Assembly (NCBI GenBank): GCA_016165875.1
Contig: JABBOT010000022.1
Coordinates: 3,375,333-3,439,332 of the forward strand
Source: Acanthopleura granulata
Taxonomy: Eukaryota; Mollusca; Polyplacophora; Chitonida; Chitonidae
Direction of reading: 5' to 3'
Length of the DNA: 64,000 nt
The translations under genes and the position numbers were made by a program. This document shows, piece after piece, positions 13,801 to 26,334 of the stretch. Under the pieces are notes generated by a model. That model was not told the DNA's origin. It was given only the letters and a program-made list of their open reading frames with translations, and made no database searches. Position 1 is the first letter of the stretch; every line of letters begins with the position of its first letter.

Positions 13801-16800
13801 TGTGCAATATCACGATTTGCTGGCTGAAAATACGTGATTTTCAACGAGTGTGAAATACCTGTACTATGATGGGACAAAGTGCATGTGGTGATATTGGTGA
13901 CACATATTTGCCTAGCAATATATCTCAATTATTTTATTCATGTATGTCCATGATGCCCACAATAAAACTCACAGCTCCCAACATTCGTGAATTTCTGCTG
14001 TCAGTTGACTTCAGTCAGCTTCACAGCACACAATACTTCTTAGTAATACAGTAAAAGGTTGGCATTCTAAATAGCGACACTTACTTGACCAATATAGCTA
14101 TCTTCTTATCATGTTCCTTATCTCCTTTTGAAAATGGAAAACCACAAAATTGACGAATGTTCTTCTTCACCATACCTGGCTGAAACAAATCAGCAACATT
14201 AATACAAAAGCAACACTGTGTACTTCACTTTATGTGGCCATATGGAAGTCTTATTTGAAAAATGATTCACCAGCAACTACTTAATCAAAACAGGAAACCA
14301 TACTTAACATGAAGAGCATCATCCAAACAGTAATTTCATGCAGATCCCAAATCTATTGTTCATGATCTTTTTTTTGTCAAGAATTTTTTTCAGCACATAA
14401 ATTATAAAAACAAAGTGGTTCTGTTATATTGGACATTTGGATCACTACTGATGAGGCCACAGTACAGGAACCTTTGATCCTATATTAGCTGCTGAACAGA
14501 CATCTTATATTTCCACATAAAATACACAGATACATGTATAGAGCATACAAATTATATCTGGAATTAGCAGGAAATGACTTTTATAAATCTAATCTGTTGT
14601 TTCAATCTGAAAATTTTGCTAACCCTACATGGCTTTTGAACCAGTATGTACGTTTTTACGATGAAACTGTACATGTAGCAAGTTTATTATTTTACATTTT
14701 ATTTTAAACTACAAAACATGATTCCAAAATTTCTAAATTTTCGTGTTGGGATAGATATAAACGAAAAAGAGAGGAAGAGTGGGGGGATAGGAGTAAACGG
14801 GACAGTAACTTACTGTTGAAACTCTCCCAAATAAAATTCTGTGTAAGACTTTTAAGTCTTCTCCTCTGCTCTTCTGTAACTGATGTTCAACTGAAGAAAA
14901 TAATACGAATTACAGTAAATATCAGCCTAGTTTCCTGAAGCCCCCATTAAAAATGTGACTGATGACTGTCAAAGAACCCTACTCTAATCATGGTTCCAAC
15001 ACCTTGGAGACTTCAAAATCCCAAGGCTTTTTTCAGGCCACCCGAAATAAAAATTCTACAATATACTTACAGACCTTCGCAGAAAGTAGAAAGAAAAGGG
15101 GCAAAATATATAACCACCACTGACACGTAGTACAGGATTCATTATGTAAAAACGACCCACAATCAGAAAATTGATAGGTCACAATTTGCTATTTTCTGCA
15201 TTCTGACCTACGAACGATCCCCTTAAGACTTCCAAAGCCCTGCATCAACCCTTTCATTAAACCAATTTTTTTTCTCCTCAATTCTTAATCCTTACATTAA
15301 ACATTAGCGACAATATAAACAAAAAGTATTTCCTCTTGACCAGCCCCCTTTTCTATATGACTGTCGGTTGTGCACAACATAGAACTGTTTACATATATAT
15401 GAACAACAGTTAGCTTTATGGGTGGAGGAAACACGACTAAATCAATGTACGTTGCCAGTTAGTCTAGTTATTTCTGCTTTCTGACCTACAAAAGATCCCC
15501 TTAAGACTTTCAAACCCTGCATGAATTCTTCCATAAAACCAAGTTTTTCTTTCTTCCTCAATTCTTAATTTCTTTAATATCCTTACATTACACATTAGGA
15601 AGAATGTAAAACAATGTTCATTGCCAGTTAGTCAACAATTTCCTTGACAAGAATCAGCCAGACTGGATTTGGAGCATTAAATGTCATTTGATCAGCAGTG
15701 GCAAGACCCCTTCATAAAGGTTTCCCCCCAGTCACTGATCAAACTCTTCTTATTACCAAAAAGATATGTTCTAATACAGACGCACTGTAAACACTTACTT
15801 CGAGGACAGTCACCCAATTTCATTCCCGTTCCCTCTGGTACTTCTACTTTTTTCTTCTGTAAATTCGGTGTGATAGCACCAGTCATTTCAAGCCTCTCTA
15901 CTTTCCTCTTCTCTCGTTTACCAGATTCAATAATGACAGGTCTTTCCAATAATCCAACTGTAACACAAATGAACCCTGTTAAATACTGAAACTGTCACAT
16001 TGGAGCAATATGTGTATAACTGCTTCCAGAGTTGAGTGCTCAGGGTATCCACAAAAATAACTGTTCAAAGCCTCATGTGATAATGTCAGCAAAACATGTA
16101 CAAACTGTCTAGCAGAAATTGTCCTTTAGAGCACAACAAATCACTTCAGCGTCAACCAGAGATGTTACAATAAAAGATTGGGAGTGTCAATGCCCCACAT
16201 CCCTGCTTTGCTTATCAATTCATCCATGCATCTATATTAGAGTATCATTCAGAGGGCAATATATAGAATTTTGTATGTTACAGAGACCATAACATACGTA
16301 CCTGCCACAAGACTGATGTAGTCAATCTAACCTATCATATTCGTGATTTTCATCTAAAAAGTTTTCACGATGTGAGAAAAGCACAAAAAAAACCTGACCA
16401 GTGGTAGTTATAAATATGACCCCTCTTATTAAGGGGCACAAACTGATTTCAGAAATTCCATGCTGAATATACAGAACTGATGTATGGATCAAGCTAGTTA
16501 TACATCACCAGTGGGAACACAAAAGGCTCCTACTCCATTAAGCAAGTTACTCTGAGGGTCACGGGTCAGCTAATATTTAGTGGTACATGCCGTATAGCCC
16601 AGGGTTTCTACCACAGAAAAATTTTTGATTCCGTTAAAGCGAATGATCATTGATCACTTGCCGAGGGCATGTGTACCCGAGCGGGGAGAGCGCAAGAGGG
16701 TGGTTTCTCTTCTTTCGTGGTAGCGTGAATTTTGGGAAAAATACCAATAAATAATGGTATATGAGAGTACCTGAAGTCGGTTTTCATAATGGTACATGAG

Positions 16801-19800
16801 AGTACCTGAAGTCGGTTTTCATAATGATATATGAGAGTACCTGAAGTCGGTTTTCATAATGGTACATGAGAGTACCTGAAGTCGGTTTTCATAATGGTAT
16901 AGAAGAGTACCTGATGTCGGTTTTCATAATGGTACATGAGAGTATCTGAAGTCGGTTTTCACAATGGTACATGAGAGTACCTGAAGTCGGTTTTCATCCA
17001 CTTTCTGCTGTTTCATTTACCTCCAAATTTTACTGAATTAGTAAAACTCCACCATTCAAGCCCACAAAAGCTGATGTGCAGTACATCTGAGAACTTGCTG
17101 TTGTCATGGAGAATGGTTTGCTAAGCTAATTTTAGGTGTTTTTATAATTGTTACAACTCAAAAAAGTTCTGTTTCAAAAGACTTCACGATGATCGCACGA
17201 TTACTGGTCTGGGTAAACGAAATGAGACCACTTGTCCATGGCCATGTGTTTGCCTGTCGTCTTCGGGTTAAACCACTGCAATGCAGGCTGGAAAGCACAA
17301 GCATGAGAATGCTCATCACTGTTCACAGACTGATTGGTTGATTCAGCTATATTTCACCTATATATATGCCAGTGAAGATATGAACGTAGAGAATATACAT
17401 CGCTAGGCCACGAAATTTGGAGTTAACAAAACTGTGTGTCATTGTGTAGAGCGACCGTTTCAGGCTGTCCATCTCGCACAGAACCTCCCTGACCTACACT
17501 TAACTTAATTAATCTGGATGGACACCTCTTTTGCCCATTTCTATGTCATTTTCGAGTTGAATTTCAAATCCTATCCTCTTTATTTACTACTTTTTTTTGT
17601 CAAGTTTGAATACATGTAACTTGGCAAGACACGGGCACGGATCTCACCGTGTGCAGTTTCATCGACTTCGGGTTCTGTTGCAATTTTTTGGACTCGGCTG
17701 CCATGAATGTCATTATATTAAAACAACACCCTGAGTTCACCTAGACGGACTACATGTAACTGTGTCAGTGCCGCCTTTACATGATACGTGACACCATTGT
17801 GAAAAACATATTCAAGAATGGGACTCGTGAAGTAGTGGGGCACACACTGGAGCGCGGCGAGTTGGCAGATTGGTTAGTTTGGTGATTTAACTACTTATTA
17901 CTGTCAACGTTTCTCTAAAAGGATTCAGATATTCGACTGGCGATTGAAAAGCTTTCTTTGTTTTCTTACTTATATCGTACGTTTGAAAGGGAATTTTGGC
18001 AGGGGAATATAGCGGAAACCATGCATTCGTATGCACCCTCCTCCACATAAAATAAGGTTCATCATTATCACTGATCTTACGTCTTTCTTCATCGTCCTCG
18101 ACATATTCGTGTAACTGTTTCTTCTTTGGTATTTTCTTGATTGTGGTCTTCTTGGATGGGGACTCTGCTGCATCTCTGGTGTCCTTGTCTGTGATGGCTG
18201 GTTCTGCTTCATTCTCAGTTGTATCTGTGGCCTCCTCTTCCTTCGATTCTGTGGAGATGTCTGCTGGTTTATCCTCTACAGGCTTCTCTTCTTCTCCCTC
18301 CTCCATCGGCACCTGACCAACAAAAACTTTTTACCTCAAATTCACGGCTTTTCATTCTAATAATTTTGTCACATAACTGTCTCTAGCAGTGAAGAAAAAA
18401 AATTTTCTCTCAAACCAACTGAACATTGGAATGACTTTTATGGGTGCATGGATTTGTCCTGGATCAGGTCCGCACAGTCTTATGAAAGGCAAACATTCTT
18501 AATGGGACATGTCTGACATACCTCAGGGCTGTCATGTGAATATCATGCACGTTCATGACCGCTGATCATCAAATGTAACTGGATAGAACAGGACCTTCAA
18601 CATACAAGCGCGGTAGAACCACTGACTTTAAATCCCGAGATCACTGGTTCAAATTCCCAGCTAGTAAGCCTGGTCACAACTATGAACAATTTATGCTATG
18701 TACTCGTTTGAGTCAACGAGTAAAGATCAAACCTACTTGACAAGGCTAAGGGAAATGACAGCTAACTGTACTGCCATTTTGAATTGCCTGAACCATCTTT
18801 GGGAATGTTATGAGGGACTGTCTAACAATGGTGAGGCAATATGTCCCAAGCAATTCAAACATGGCAGTGTAATGTCAGAATTTCATGCATTAAAATACAG
18901 TAAGTAAACTTAAGTTAGAAATGGACCTGTAAAGGTAGCGGACTAAGAAATGACACAGCAAAGTATGTTGTTTAAACTGCAAGTAGTTTAACCCTGGACC
19001 AAATTATTTGGAAAAAGGTAGATGGCTTGAAGGCTGGTAACCTATGATGTTGTTGTTAACTGTTGTTGACCTTTACTGGCGGGGCTAAACCATTGGGAAG
19101 TTGTGGAGCGAGTTTTCCTTTTGTACCTGTGCAATACCTCGAGCGAGCTATAGGGGAATACCTCAGTCAAGCCCAACACAGCTATACCTCGATCAAAGTA
19201 CTTTCCTCAGCCTGGCAATGGCCCTGAGCTTATGATTCTAAGGTTACATGATTTAAATTGTTCACTTATTTGACGTGTCATTTCTGCTAAGGTTATATTC
19301 TACCTAAATGGACTCAGGGTGATATTTTAAAATTCAGACATTGATCGCAACCCTGAGTCCACCACCCGTACTCAAAATAATTACCGCAGATCTCCAAAGT
19401 CGAAGGACGAAAGTGGCACTCCAACTCACCTTTTTCGCCCATTTCTACGCCATTTTCCGGCTGAATCTCGAATCTGTCTTCTGAATTCACTACTTTTACT
19501 GATGAAATTAATTAATACGTGGTCACATCAGCTGTGAGAACTTCAAACGTACCAAACCGTTCACTGTTGACAGCCATTTTAAAAAGTCTTGTAACCTACT
19601 CTTGGTCCTGAAATGTAACAGTGTTCTGGTTTGGAAAACATCTTGAAAACTAAGGTGTTTTCACAGCTGTCGGTAGGTTGCAATACAAATCTTCATAATA
19701 CAACTAAATAAAATTTTTCGTTTCTGTCAATTCAACTTGAATATAGGTAAGTTTGTGTGACACAAGCGTGGACTTCACTGAAAGCAGTTGCATCGACTTC

Positions 19801-20263
19801 GAGTTCAGAGTTCTGCAGCGATGTTTTTGAGTACGGGTGATGGACTCTGGGTTATGATAAATCTCAGAATTTTAAAATAACATCCCTCCCCCATCTAGAT
19901 GGGCTAGGAAAGGTTAATAAATTCCCATAACAATTTAGTGCAAGTGCTACCGATGCAAAGAACAGGAGCGTTCAAAACATTTTAATTTAGCAAGGTGTTA
20001 GTTATCAACCTGAAATAAGGTATTATTATCACTGCAGGTGCAACGATCTTGCACATTACTAGCAAATCAAAGTGTTGTTGTTATTCTTAATGTTCCGGCA
20101 ACAAAGATAACTCATGCAGGACATGGCAAAGCAAAAATGGCAGTAGTTCGCAATCAAATGGAGATAATCAGACAAAACGAAATTCTCCGGTACGAATGCT
20201 GACAGATCTACTGGAGATTACCTGCTCCTTTTGAGGGCTTTCGCTTGTGTCCCCGTCCGACAT
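7875..20263 (-). CDS. DEK: DEK chromatin protein, 12 coding exons, 473 aa
   Basis: Coding exons in transcript order: 20263-20222, 18312-18081, 15957-15799, 14890-14814, 14179-14085, 11837-11692, 10862-10633, 10241-10037, 9617-9547, 9046-8963, 8446-8378, 7886-7875. All junctions are GT-AG and phases join without a break (1422 nt). DEK is a nuclear protein that binds DNA by structure, introduces supercoils and acts as a histone chaperone. Residues 101-111 hold the GKREKRKVERL signature, followed by the pseudo-SAP/SAP region (171-245, including VIDVERSGHKDEVV). An acidic tract (270-327) and a lysine-rich repeat (330-392) follow. The C-terminal DEK domain (about 420-473) includes NLEEVTMK and ends VKQLIS like vertebrate DEK. 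It is about 100 residues longer than human DEK, mostly in the N-terminal acidic region and the lysine repeat. The first exon (MSDGDTSESPQKEQ) is short and the least certain, but its phase and start context fit. Confidence 0.95.
10086..10181 (-). repeat. Coding tandem repeat in DEK exon 8 (two 48-nt units)
   Basis: Within DEK residues 352-383, a 16-residue lysine/glutamate block beginning EKPEKKVKEKVEKK occurs twice in a row. The second copy differs only near its end (VK versus EK). The 48-nt length keeps the frame. It expands the basic linker ahead of the C-terminal domain. Confidence 0.8.
10938..10990 (-). mobile_element. Possible SINE head fragment
   Basis: 'gagctggatttaaacttg' followed by 'cattggtc' resembles the tRNA-like head of the local SINE family in reverse orientation. 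It lies in DEK intron 6 and is short and diverged. Confidence 0.35.
11838..14084. other. DEK intron 5
   Basis: About 2.2 kb between the KKIAILV exon and the SAP exon. A decayed SINE lies at 12015-12145 and a run of nine C at 12623-12631. No further coding exon is needed, because the flanking exon phases join directly. Confidence 0.7.
12015..12145 (-). mobile_element. Decayed SINE copy in DEK intron 5
   Basis: Contains 'ctgcaggttgctgacagg', 'agccagagctgggcttgg' and 'actcacag' in the order of the reverse-oriented intact SINEs (37598-37870, 40816-41056), with many substitutions. Confidence 0.65.
16751..16995. repeat. Minisatellite, 35-bp unit, 7 copies, DEK intron 2
   Basis: Units start at 16751, 16786, 16821, 16856, 16891, 16926 and 16961. 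Each contains 'gagagtacctgaagtcgg' followed by 'ttttc'. Copies differ by only one to three bases, so the array is young or homogenised. No direct coding role; it is inside an intron. Confidence 0.95.
17515..17746. mobile_element. Truncated inverted-repeat element (MITE-like), DEK intron 2
   Basis: The right end ('accctgagttcacctagac') and internal blocks ('tttgcccatttctatg', 'tgcagtttcatcgacttcg') match the element at 19303-19905. The left terminal repeat is absent, so this copy is truncated. Confidence 0.6.
18601..18680 (+). mobile_element. tRNA-like SINE head fragment (weak)
   Basis: 'gatcactggttcaaattccc' resembles a Pol III B box (GGTTCRANTCC) about 40 bp after 'agcgcggtagaaccactg'. Probably a remnant of a tRNA-derived SINE rather than a working tRNA: no acceptor-stem pairing could be drawn. 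Lies in DEK intron 1. Confidence 0.35.
19303..19905. mobile_element. Non-autonomous DNA transposon-like element with about 110-bp inverted ends, DEK intron 1
   Basis: The left arm (about 19303-19410) and right arm (about 19783-19905) are imperfect reverse complements. Both contain 'cacccgtactcaaaa' (reverse-complemented at the right), an 'attttaaaatt' block and a 'gactcagggtg'-like end. The 370 bp between them has no coding potential. A second, truncated copy lies at 17515-17746. No transposase and no clear target-site duplication were seen, so the superfamily is open. Confidence 0.65.
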
Positions 20264-20340
20264 CGTGTTGCACTCCTTCAAAATGAATCAAAATGGCGGC
20301 AAAATTTGTTTGCAAGGAAATTCCACCAATCAAAAGCCCC
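20264..20340 (-). promoter_or_regulatory. DEK proximal promoter with E2F-like/YY1-like site and CCAAT box
   Basis: The + strand sequence 'aaatggcggcaaaa' at 20291-20304 reads TTTGCCGC on the DEK strand, fitting the E2F consensus TTTSSCGC. The same bases fit a YY1-type ATGGCGGC core. A CCAAT pentamer (20326-20330) lies 22 bp further upstream. These sit 30-70 bp before the DEK start codon. The function is inferred from motif match and from the known cell-cycle control of DEK in mammals. Confidence 0.45.
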
Positions 20341-23300
20341 GTTTCAAATATTTGCAGTGGGTGCCTTCGTACAGAACCATTAATTGGTGAAAATATACAA
20401 AACGAGTTGTTCAAATGTTTCGAAATATTTGGACTGGCGATATATTTTCAATATTTTATGCGTGCTAGTCTCTTTCAGAAATGTGGGTGAGCAAATCATG
20501 TTTGCTCGGTATTAATTATCATTCAAGGGGAGATAATTGTGAATTACCGTGTCACTTCGATTTGATGTCACAACCAAGATGTTTTTGTGAAGAGCCTGAT
20601 CAGAATAATGTTGATCGGAAAGGAATTTCAAGACTTAGTACTTGGAGAAATATCGGACTGAACGGAGATCAGGTAAACAACGCTCCGTTTGGGCCGGGTA
20701 AGGCATTTTCGAGTGGTTTACGCGTGCGTAAGATGAAAATACATGTATGTCTGTCAGTAAGTGTCAAGCACTGACGCAGCTAGTGTTGTTGGTAACCTGA
20801 CAACTGGACTGTCTGCACCCCAATACATCCAGGAAGCAGTCATATGAAGGATAAACGTACCAAAATGTGACATGCACTTCATCTGTTTGAAGATGAGATC
20901 CTAACATGACTTACCGGTACCACTATAATCATAATCGCGACAGTTTTAACTGTCATAGAAAATGCGATAAAATTGTATATCAGTGTTCAGTTATTTGTCT
21001 TGGTAGTGTACAAGTCAGGCGTAATCTGTGTAAATCAAATGTATAGAAGGTCAGATTTTGTAGCAAAACAATACTATTTAGCAATCATATATCCATGTAA
21101 ATCTGTACCCAGACTGACTTTGAAACAAATGTTGACATTTATTTTCAATTAATTTGCTGAATCGTGACTGTAATCAGGATACTAAAATTAGTTGGGCTTG
21201 TGCATTGTCTTCTGTTCAGGAAATTGTAGACTTATATAATGTGACAGTTCGCAAAGTAGTGTTGGGAGAGCTCATGACAAAGCAACACCCAGAAGTGCAG
21301 GGAAAAAAGAGAGTTTTTTAAATAGATAAAAGACTTAAAGTAAGCACTATGCCACATATTACATGACCCGTCAGAAACAGTTTCCTCATTTTAACCAAAT
21401 GTGTGAAGAAATTATCAAAATGAAAAATAAAAGAGTCTTAGTTCTTCATGTTTCTGTGTTGTAAACAAACTAAACTGCCCAAAATGGATTTCTAGAAAAA
21501 TCACACCAATCAAAGCATGATGGTGTGAAAGCACATGTTCAGCTAAATTCATCACCCATAATTTTCATTAATAACCAAGGTGTAAAAATTAAAATTGTTT
21601 TGATTTAAGTTTTGCAACGCATGGTGTTTTTTTGGATTCTTGCCATAACTTCAAGGCAGTTAGCTCATGCAGTGAATTGCTGCATGGTTTGGTATAATAT
21701 ATGCACTTATCATTGTCAAACTGTATTATCATTTAAAGAAAACTAATGCTCAGTACTTTTACACTATGAATAATGAAAGACAACATTTCATTTTATCTAT
21801 CTCTCCATTGGTACAATGGAACACTTATACTGCCTCACACATCCAAAGAGAACACCAGACAGAGACAAAGCACTTCAGTTGCAAAGTATTTTGATGGGAC
21901 AAAATGACCTCTTTGTTCACTTGGAGGCCCCTTTTCAGCTGGCTAGAATCCCTAAGTGCTAAGGTTTAAGCTCAAATAACTACTTGTAAAAAAAAAGACG
22001 TGCTTGTAATAGTAGGCCTGTTTACCCTGAATCCCAGTTTCCTTTCCTTTTCCAAGAAATTAATCTAGCTGCCTTTGGTTGTACCTGGCAAAGGGATCTG
22101 GAGTGACCAGTGAGCTCCCACCAACTCTGCCGTGGTATAATATATGGAAGGTGAGGCAGACTGGTTCCCCCCTGGCCCTGCCTGTTTTCCACCACCCATA
22201 AAGCAGAGTTTACCCTACTTATTAATGTTTAGGTAAGCCTCAACATTGATGATAATACATGGACATTATTATAGGTGAAATGTTTTGGATTTTGTGCATG
22301 TTTATTACTTGTTGATATAATTCAGTGGAAGTACATGACATGTATAGCTACTAGCCTACTAATGGTTTGAACCATACAGCTCATGTGACAATATCATGCT
22401 GTTTTTTTTTTTGGCACATTTCAAAAGTACCATCCAGAAGCAATATACATGTACTTGCATGTATCTTGATGTTATGCATCCATTCTGTTTAGAGTACTGT
22501 ACGTGGTCAGTATTCTCTTCTCGACACAAAATCAATACTGAATCTTTCAATTTATGGATCATTTTTATAGAATTGAGTTTGCTAAAGGCTTGTTACATTA
22601 GTTATGTCTGGAATTGCTGGGAGTCTTTGATGCATTGCAGCCTAGATCATTGTTTGATGTGGAGAAATATGCTTTTGGCCAAGAAGGCCTGAGGATAGAG
22701 CTGTTTTGCTTGAGAAAGAATCATCGTAAATGATCTGCCTTCAAAACTACAATGTTTCCTTTTCCTACACACCATACACCTGGCAAGTAACACTGCTGTT
22801 TGAGCACCCATACAAGTGGTTATAACATTAGTCTATAACATCATCCCTGCTGAAAACAGTGTAAGGCAGTATTGTTAAATCGATAACCTTATGAAACCTT
22901 AGCAGAACAATTCCACATAAAGCAAACCAGGTGTTATAGATATGTATAATGTTGGCCATCATTGTTACTTGTTTGGGCACTCAAACTAACAAATACCCAT
23001 AATACTTGGTCTAGATCAGGCTCCATTAAAAGCTGACAGATTTTAAGTTTGACATAAAAGCCATGTTGAATTAGTGACAAATTGTAGTCATGCTTTGCAA
23101 AGCCCTTCTCCAGCGTGATATAATTCTTCAAAGTTTTTTGCATGTTTGAAAGATGTTCATTCATTTTTGAGAGGGCATTATTTTGTGTAGACTTCTAAAA
23201 CTATAATTTTGCTGAAGCCTTGAAATTGACCAACACAACCAGGGTAGTTTTGTCTCCAAAATCAAATTCAAAAGGTGCCTATACCTGTAGCGCATGAAAA

Positions 23301-23750
23301 CTTGCTCTCATATGTGAAACTGTTAAGGAATTAGGGAATCTACATATGCAGGTTTATCCATGTGGAATTGAATGTGTGAATAGGGCTTGAATGTATTATG
23401 TATAACATGAAAGGAGGCAACTCACTGTAATAATGTCCCATAGATGTAGTGAGAATTCTAGTCTGTACATGTTGTCCATCCAGGTTACCTGGACATTTGA
23501 CCGTCCATCCCTCCGTGGAGTACCTGTCTGCCTATCTCGGTAGTGTCTAAAATCATTATGCAAGATCCATTTCGGCTCTCTGGCGTTTAGACATGTAATA
23601 AGTCAGTGTCAGTGTATGGTATCTTGTCAACAGGTATATTTCTGACCTATGTAGGGTTTCCAAGAGGCTCAAGAATACTTCACTCCTGGTCTTTTATGAT
23701 GAATTATTGTTACTGCTATTAGTCCTGGTATTATATGATGATGGTGGGCA

Positions 23751-23778
23751 GGGGGGCGGGGGGGGGGGGGGGGGGGGG
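23751..23778. repeat. Poly-G run (27 G with one C)
   Basis: Twenty-eight bases that are all G except one C at 23757. Able to form G-quadruplexes; length is likely unreliable in sequencing. Confidence 0.9.
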
Positions 23779-24261
23779 CCAAGGTGAAGGCAGGCTTCGA
23801 AACAGGCATTCTTATACCAGCCATGTTGAGCCCAGGTAAAACATTAGCCCTGGCCCTGATAATCAGCTACAGCCAGTCAATGACACCTTAACAAAACAAA
23901 CCAGCAGGTGCCCCATATAGTGACAGTACTGTACAAAATGTTACCATTAATGAAACGATAAGGAGACTATGACTAAATCAATAATACATACATGCAGCCA
24001 AAATGGAGTGACTGAGATTCTTAAATGAGATAATTGCAGGATGTGTGCATGCTTAGGGTTTTGCATCGTACTGAACAATTTTTCATTCACATGGCAGTGA
24101 GGTGTCCTTAGAATGTGTATATACTAGGGCCTTGTTGTAACGCAGCATTCATGGTGTCATGGTATTCTGTATTTTTCAATTCTATCGCGTGTGATAATAG
24201 AACATAAGAATTTCCAGATTGTAAAATTTTTCTTAGAAAATGTTCAAGTCAGTGTAGTTCA

Positions 24262-24290
24262 GATCAGTTTATTAACAGGATAAACTGATC
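24262..24290. repeat. Perfect inverted repeat, 11-bp arms, 7-nt loop
   Basis: GATCAGTTTAT at 24262-24272 and its exact reverse complement ATAAACTGATC at 24280-24290, separated by 'taacagg'. Confidence 0.9.
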
Positions 24291-25409
24291 ATGTAATAGT
24301 GCAAAAACACCATGACGCCACTGGCGCATCATGCTGAGGACACCAGACATGACACCCCATCTGGTCAAATTATACTAACACCAGTCCCGTTTGTAGTAAA
24401 AAGTATCATTTTCAAAATCTTTGGTATGACTCTTACCAGGGTTGATCTCTGATCTCGAGGAAGACACTCTGACCACTAGGCCATAGAACGTAGACCACAC
24501 TTAGTTAGCTGATAGACTTCCAAGCTCAGCTTTTTATTTTATATATTATATATATATATATATTTTTTTTTCCCAAGAAATTAATAGAAGCATTATGGAA
24601 ACTTTTTGATACTTAGTAGAATATTTCGTAAAGAAATATGTGAATTGGGTTGAAGTTCATTTTGTGTTCTAATGGTTGTAAAACTAAGTGTAAGAATTCA
24701 TTTAGTAATGATGTGCATTTATGGGTTTACACCATTTATGGGTTTACACCTTGTAAAGTACATGTACAGTGTAGCTCAAGGCCAAGACCTACATGTACTT
24801 TGTCAGTGTTGACTTCATTTGAAAACAGATTTTTTATTTTTCATATGCACACACACATTATATACAATCATCTTGTTGCACCTGTTAAAGTGGGTGTATT
24901 CCTCCAAGTGTGTGTACAACCTTATTGTCAGGGCTAAGTGCTCCACCCGGCTGCTGGCAGCAGGAGATACTGAACAACGCAAGCGGTAGTTGTACTCTTG
25001 ACACTTGACGCTCCGAGTGGTGCAGGAAATAAGTAGATACAGCCTAACACCATCTTGGCTCTTAGCCTGAACACATGCTTGATACGACAGTGCCTCTTGT
25101 AGGGCCGAAACATGTATAATATATGACATTTAGTGTTATTGGTAAAGAGAATGTCGCTCAGCTTATCATTGTGATATCTATAACAGCCTGAAATGGCAGT
25201 AGACATAAAAATGTTGGCATAACAACCTGGAATGGTAATATGCAGGCTTAAACATCATATTGAAGTACATGGGTATTTTGTCTGCAGGAGACATTACATA
25301 ATTGTATAAGAAGTGTAAAATTGCTGTTCTGTTATTTTTTTTCTGGTACATTTATTGCATGCCCAGAATCTTGACCATGCTTTGCCTTGTTTTAGACCTG
25401 CATATACTG

Positions 25410-26330
25410 AACCTTATAATGAGGGGCTGAACACTATGGTAATAGCCTGAACCCTATAATGACAGCTTGAACCCAACGGTGACAGGCTGATCCCCATAAC
25501 AACAGCCTGAACCCTACAATGTCAGGTTGAACTCTATAGTCTTAACCTCAAAACACCAGCCTGAACCCTACAGTGATAGCCTGAACCCTGTAATGACATT
25601 GTGAACAGTGACAGTCTGAACCTAACAGTGACAGTCTGAACCCAACAGAGACAGTCTGACCCTACAATGGCATTCTAAACCCTACAATGACAGTCTGAAC
25701 CCTACAATGACAGCGCGAACCCCACAGTGACAGTCTGAACCCCATAACAACAGTTTGAGCTGCACAATGACAATCTGAACCCTACAATTACAGTCTGAAC
25801 CCTACAGTGACAGTCTGAACTCCACAGTGACAGTCTAAACCCTTGAATGACAGTCTGAATCCTACAGTGGCAGTCTGAACCCTACAATGAGAGTCTGTAC
25901 CCCATAACAACAGTCTGAACTGCACAATAATCGTGTGAACCCTACAGTGACAGTCTGAACCGTTTAATGACAATCTGCACCCCAAAACAACAGTCTGAAG
26001 CCTACAATTACAGTCTGAACCTTACAATGACAGCCTGAAACCCACAGTGAGAGTCTGACCATACAATGGCAGTCTGTACTGTACAATAACAGTCTGTGCC
26101 CGTTAACAACAGTCTGAACCCTACAGTGACAGTCTGAACCCTTTGGTAGTCTGAACCCTACAGTGACAGTCTGAACCCTTTAATGACAATCTGTACCATT
26201 TAATGACAATCTGTACCCCATAACAACATACAATGATAGTCTGAACCTTACAACAACAGTCTGAACCCTACAATGACAGTCTGAACCCCATAACAGCAAT
26301 CTGAACTCTACAATGCCAGCCTGAATGTTC
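25410..26330. repeat. Degenerate minisatellite, about 20-bp unit
   Basis: Roughly 45 diverged units built on 'acagtctgaaccctacaatg'. Divergence between units is high, so the array is old. It starts from a sequence that looks like one unit of the 48-bp array further right (25370-25420). Confidence 0.85.
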
Positions 26331-26334
26331 TACC

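Larger units (their letters stand above)
20341..25370. other. DEK-RNF144 inter-coding region
   Basis: No convincing coding exon. A 97-codon frame at 20481-20774 has no recognisable family; a donor-like 'gatcaggtaaac' near 20671 could mark a non-coding first exon of RNF144, but this is a guess. Also present are a perfect 11-bp-arm hairpin at 24262-24290, a poly-G run at 23751-23778, an AT repeat near 24538-24565 and a possible SINE relic around 22080-22240. Confidence 0.5.

Noticed and set aside
17970..18080. Extension of DEK exon 2 to the in-frame stop at 17887
   Set aside because: A consensus donor (GTAAGA) at 18080-18075 gives the exact phase needed for the next exon. The read-through sequence does not resemble DEK.
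18601..18680. Functional tRNA gene
   Set aside because: Only a B-box-like motif fits; no acceptor stem or anticodon arm could be paired.
20481..20774. 97-codon plus-strand frame starting MWVSKSC
   Set aside because: No recognisable domain, no splice partner. It could include a non-coding RNF144 exon, but there is no support for protein coding.
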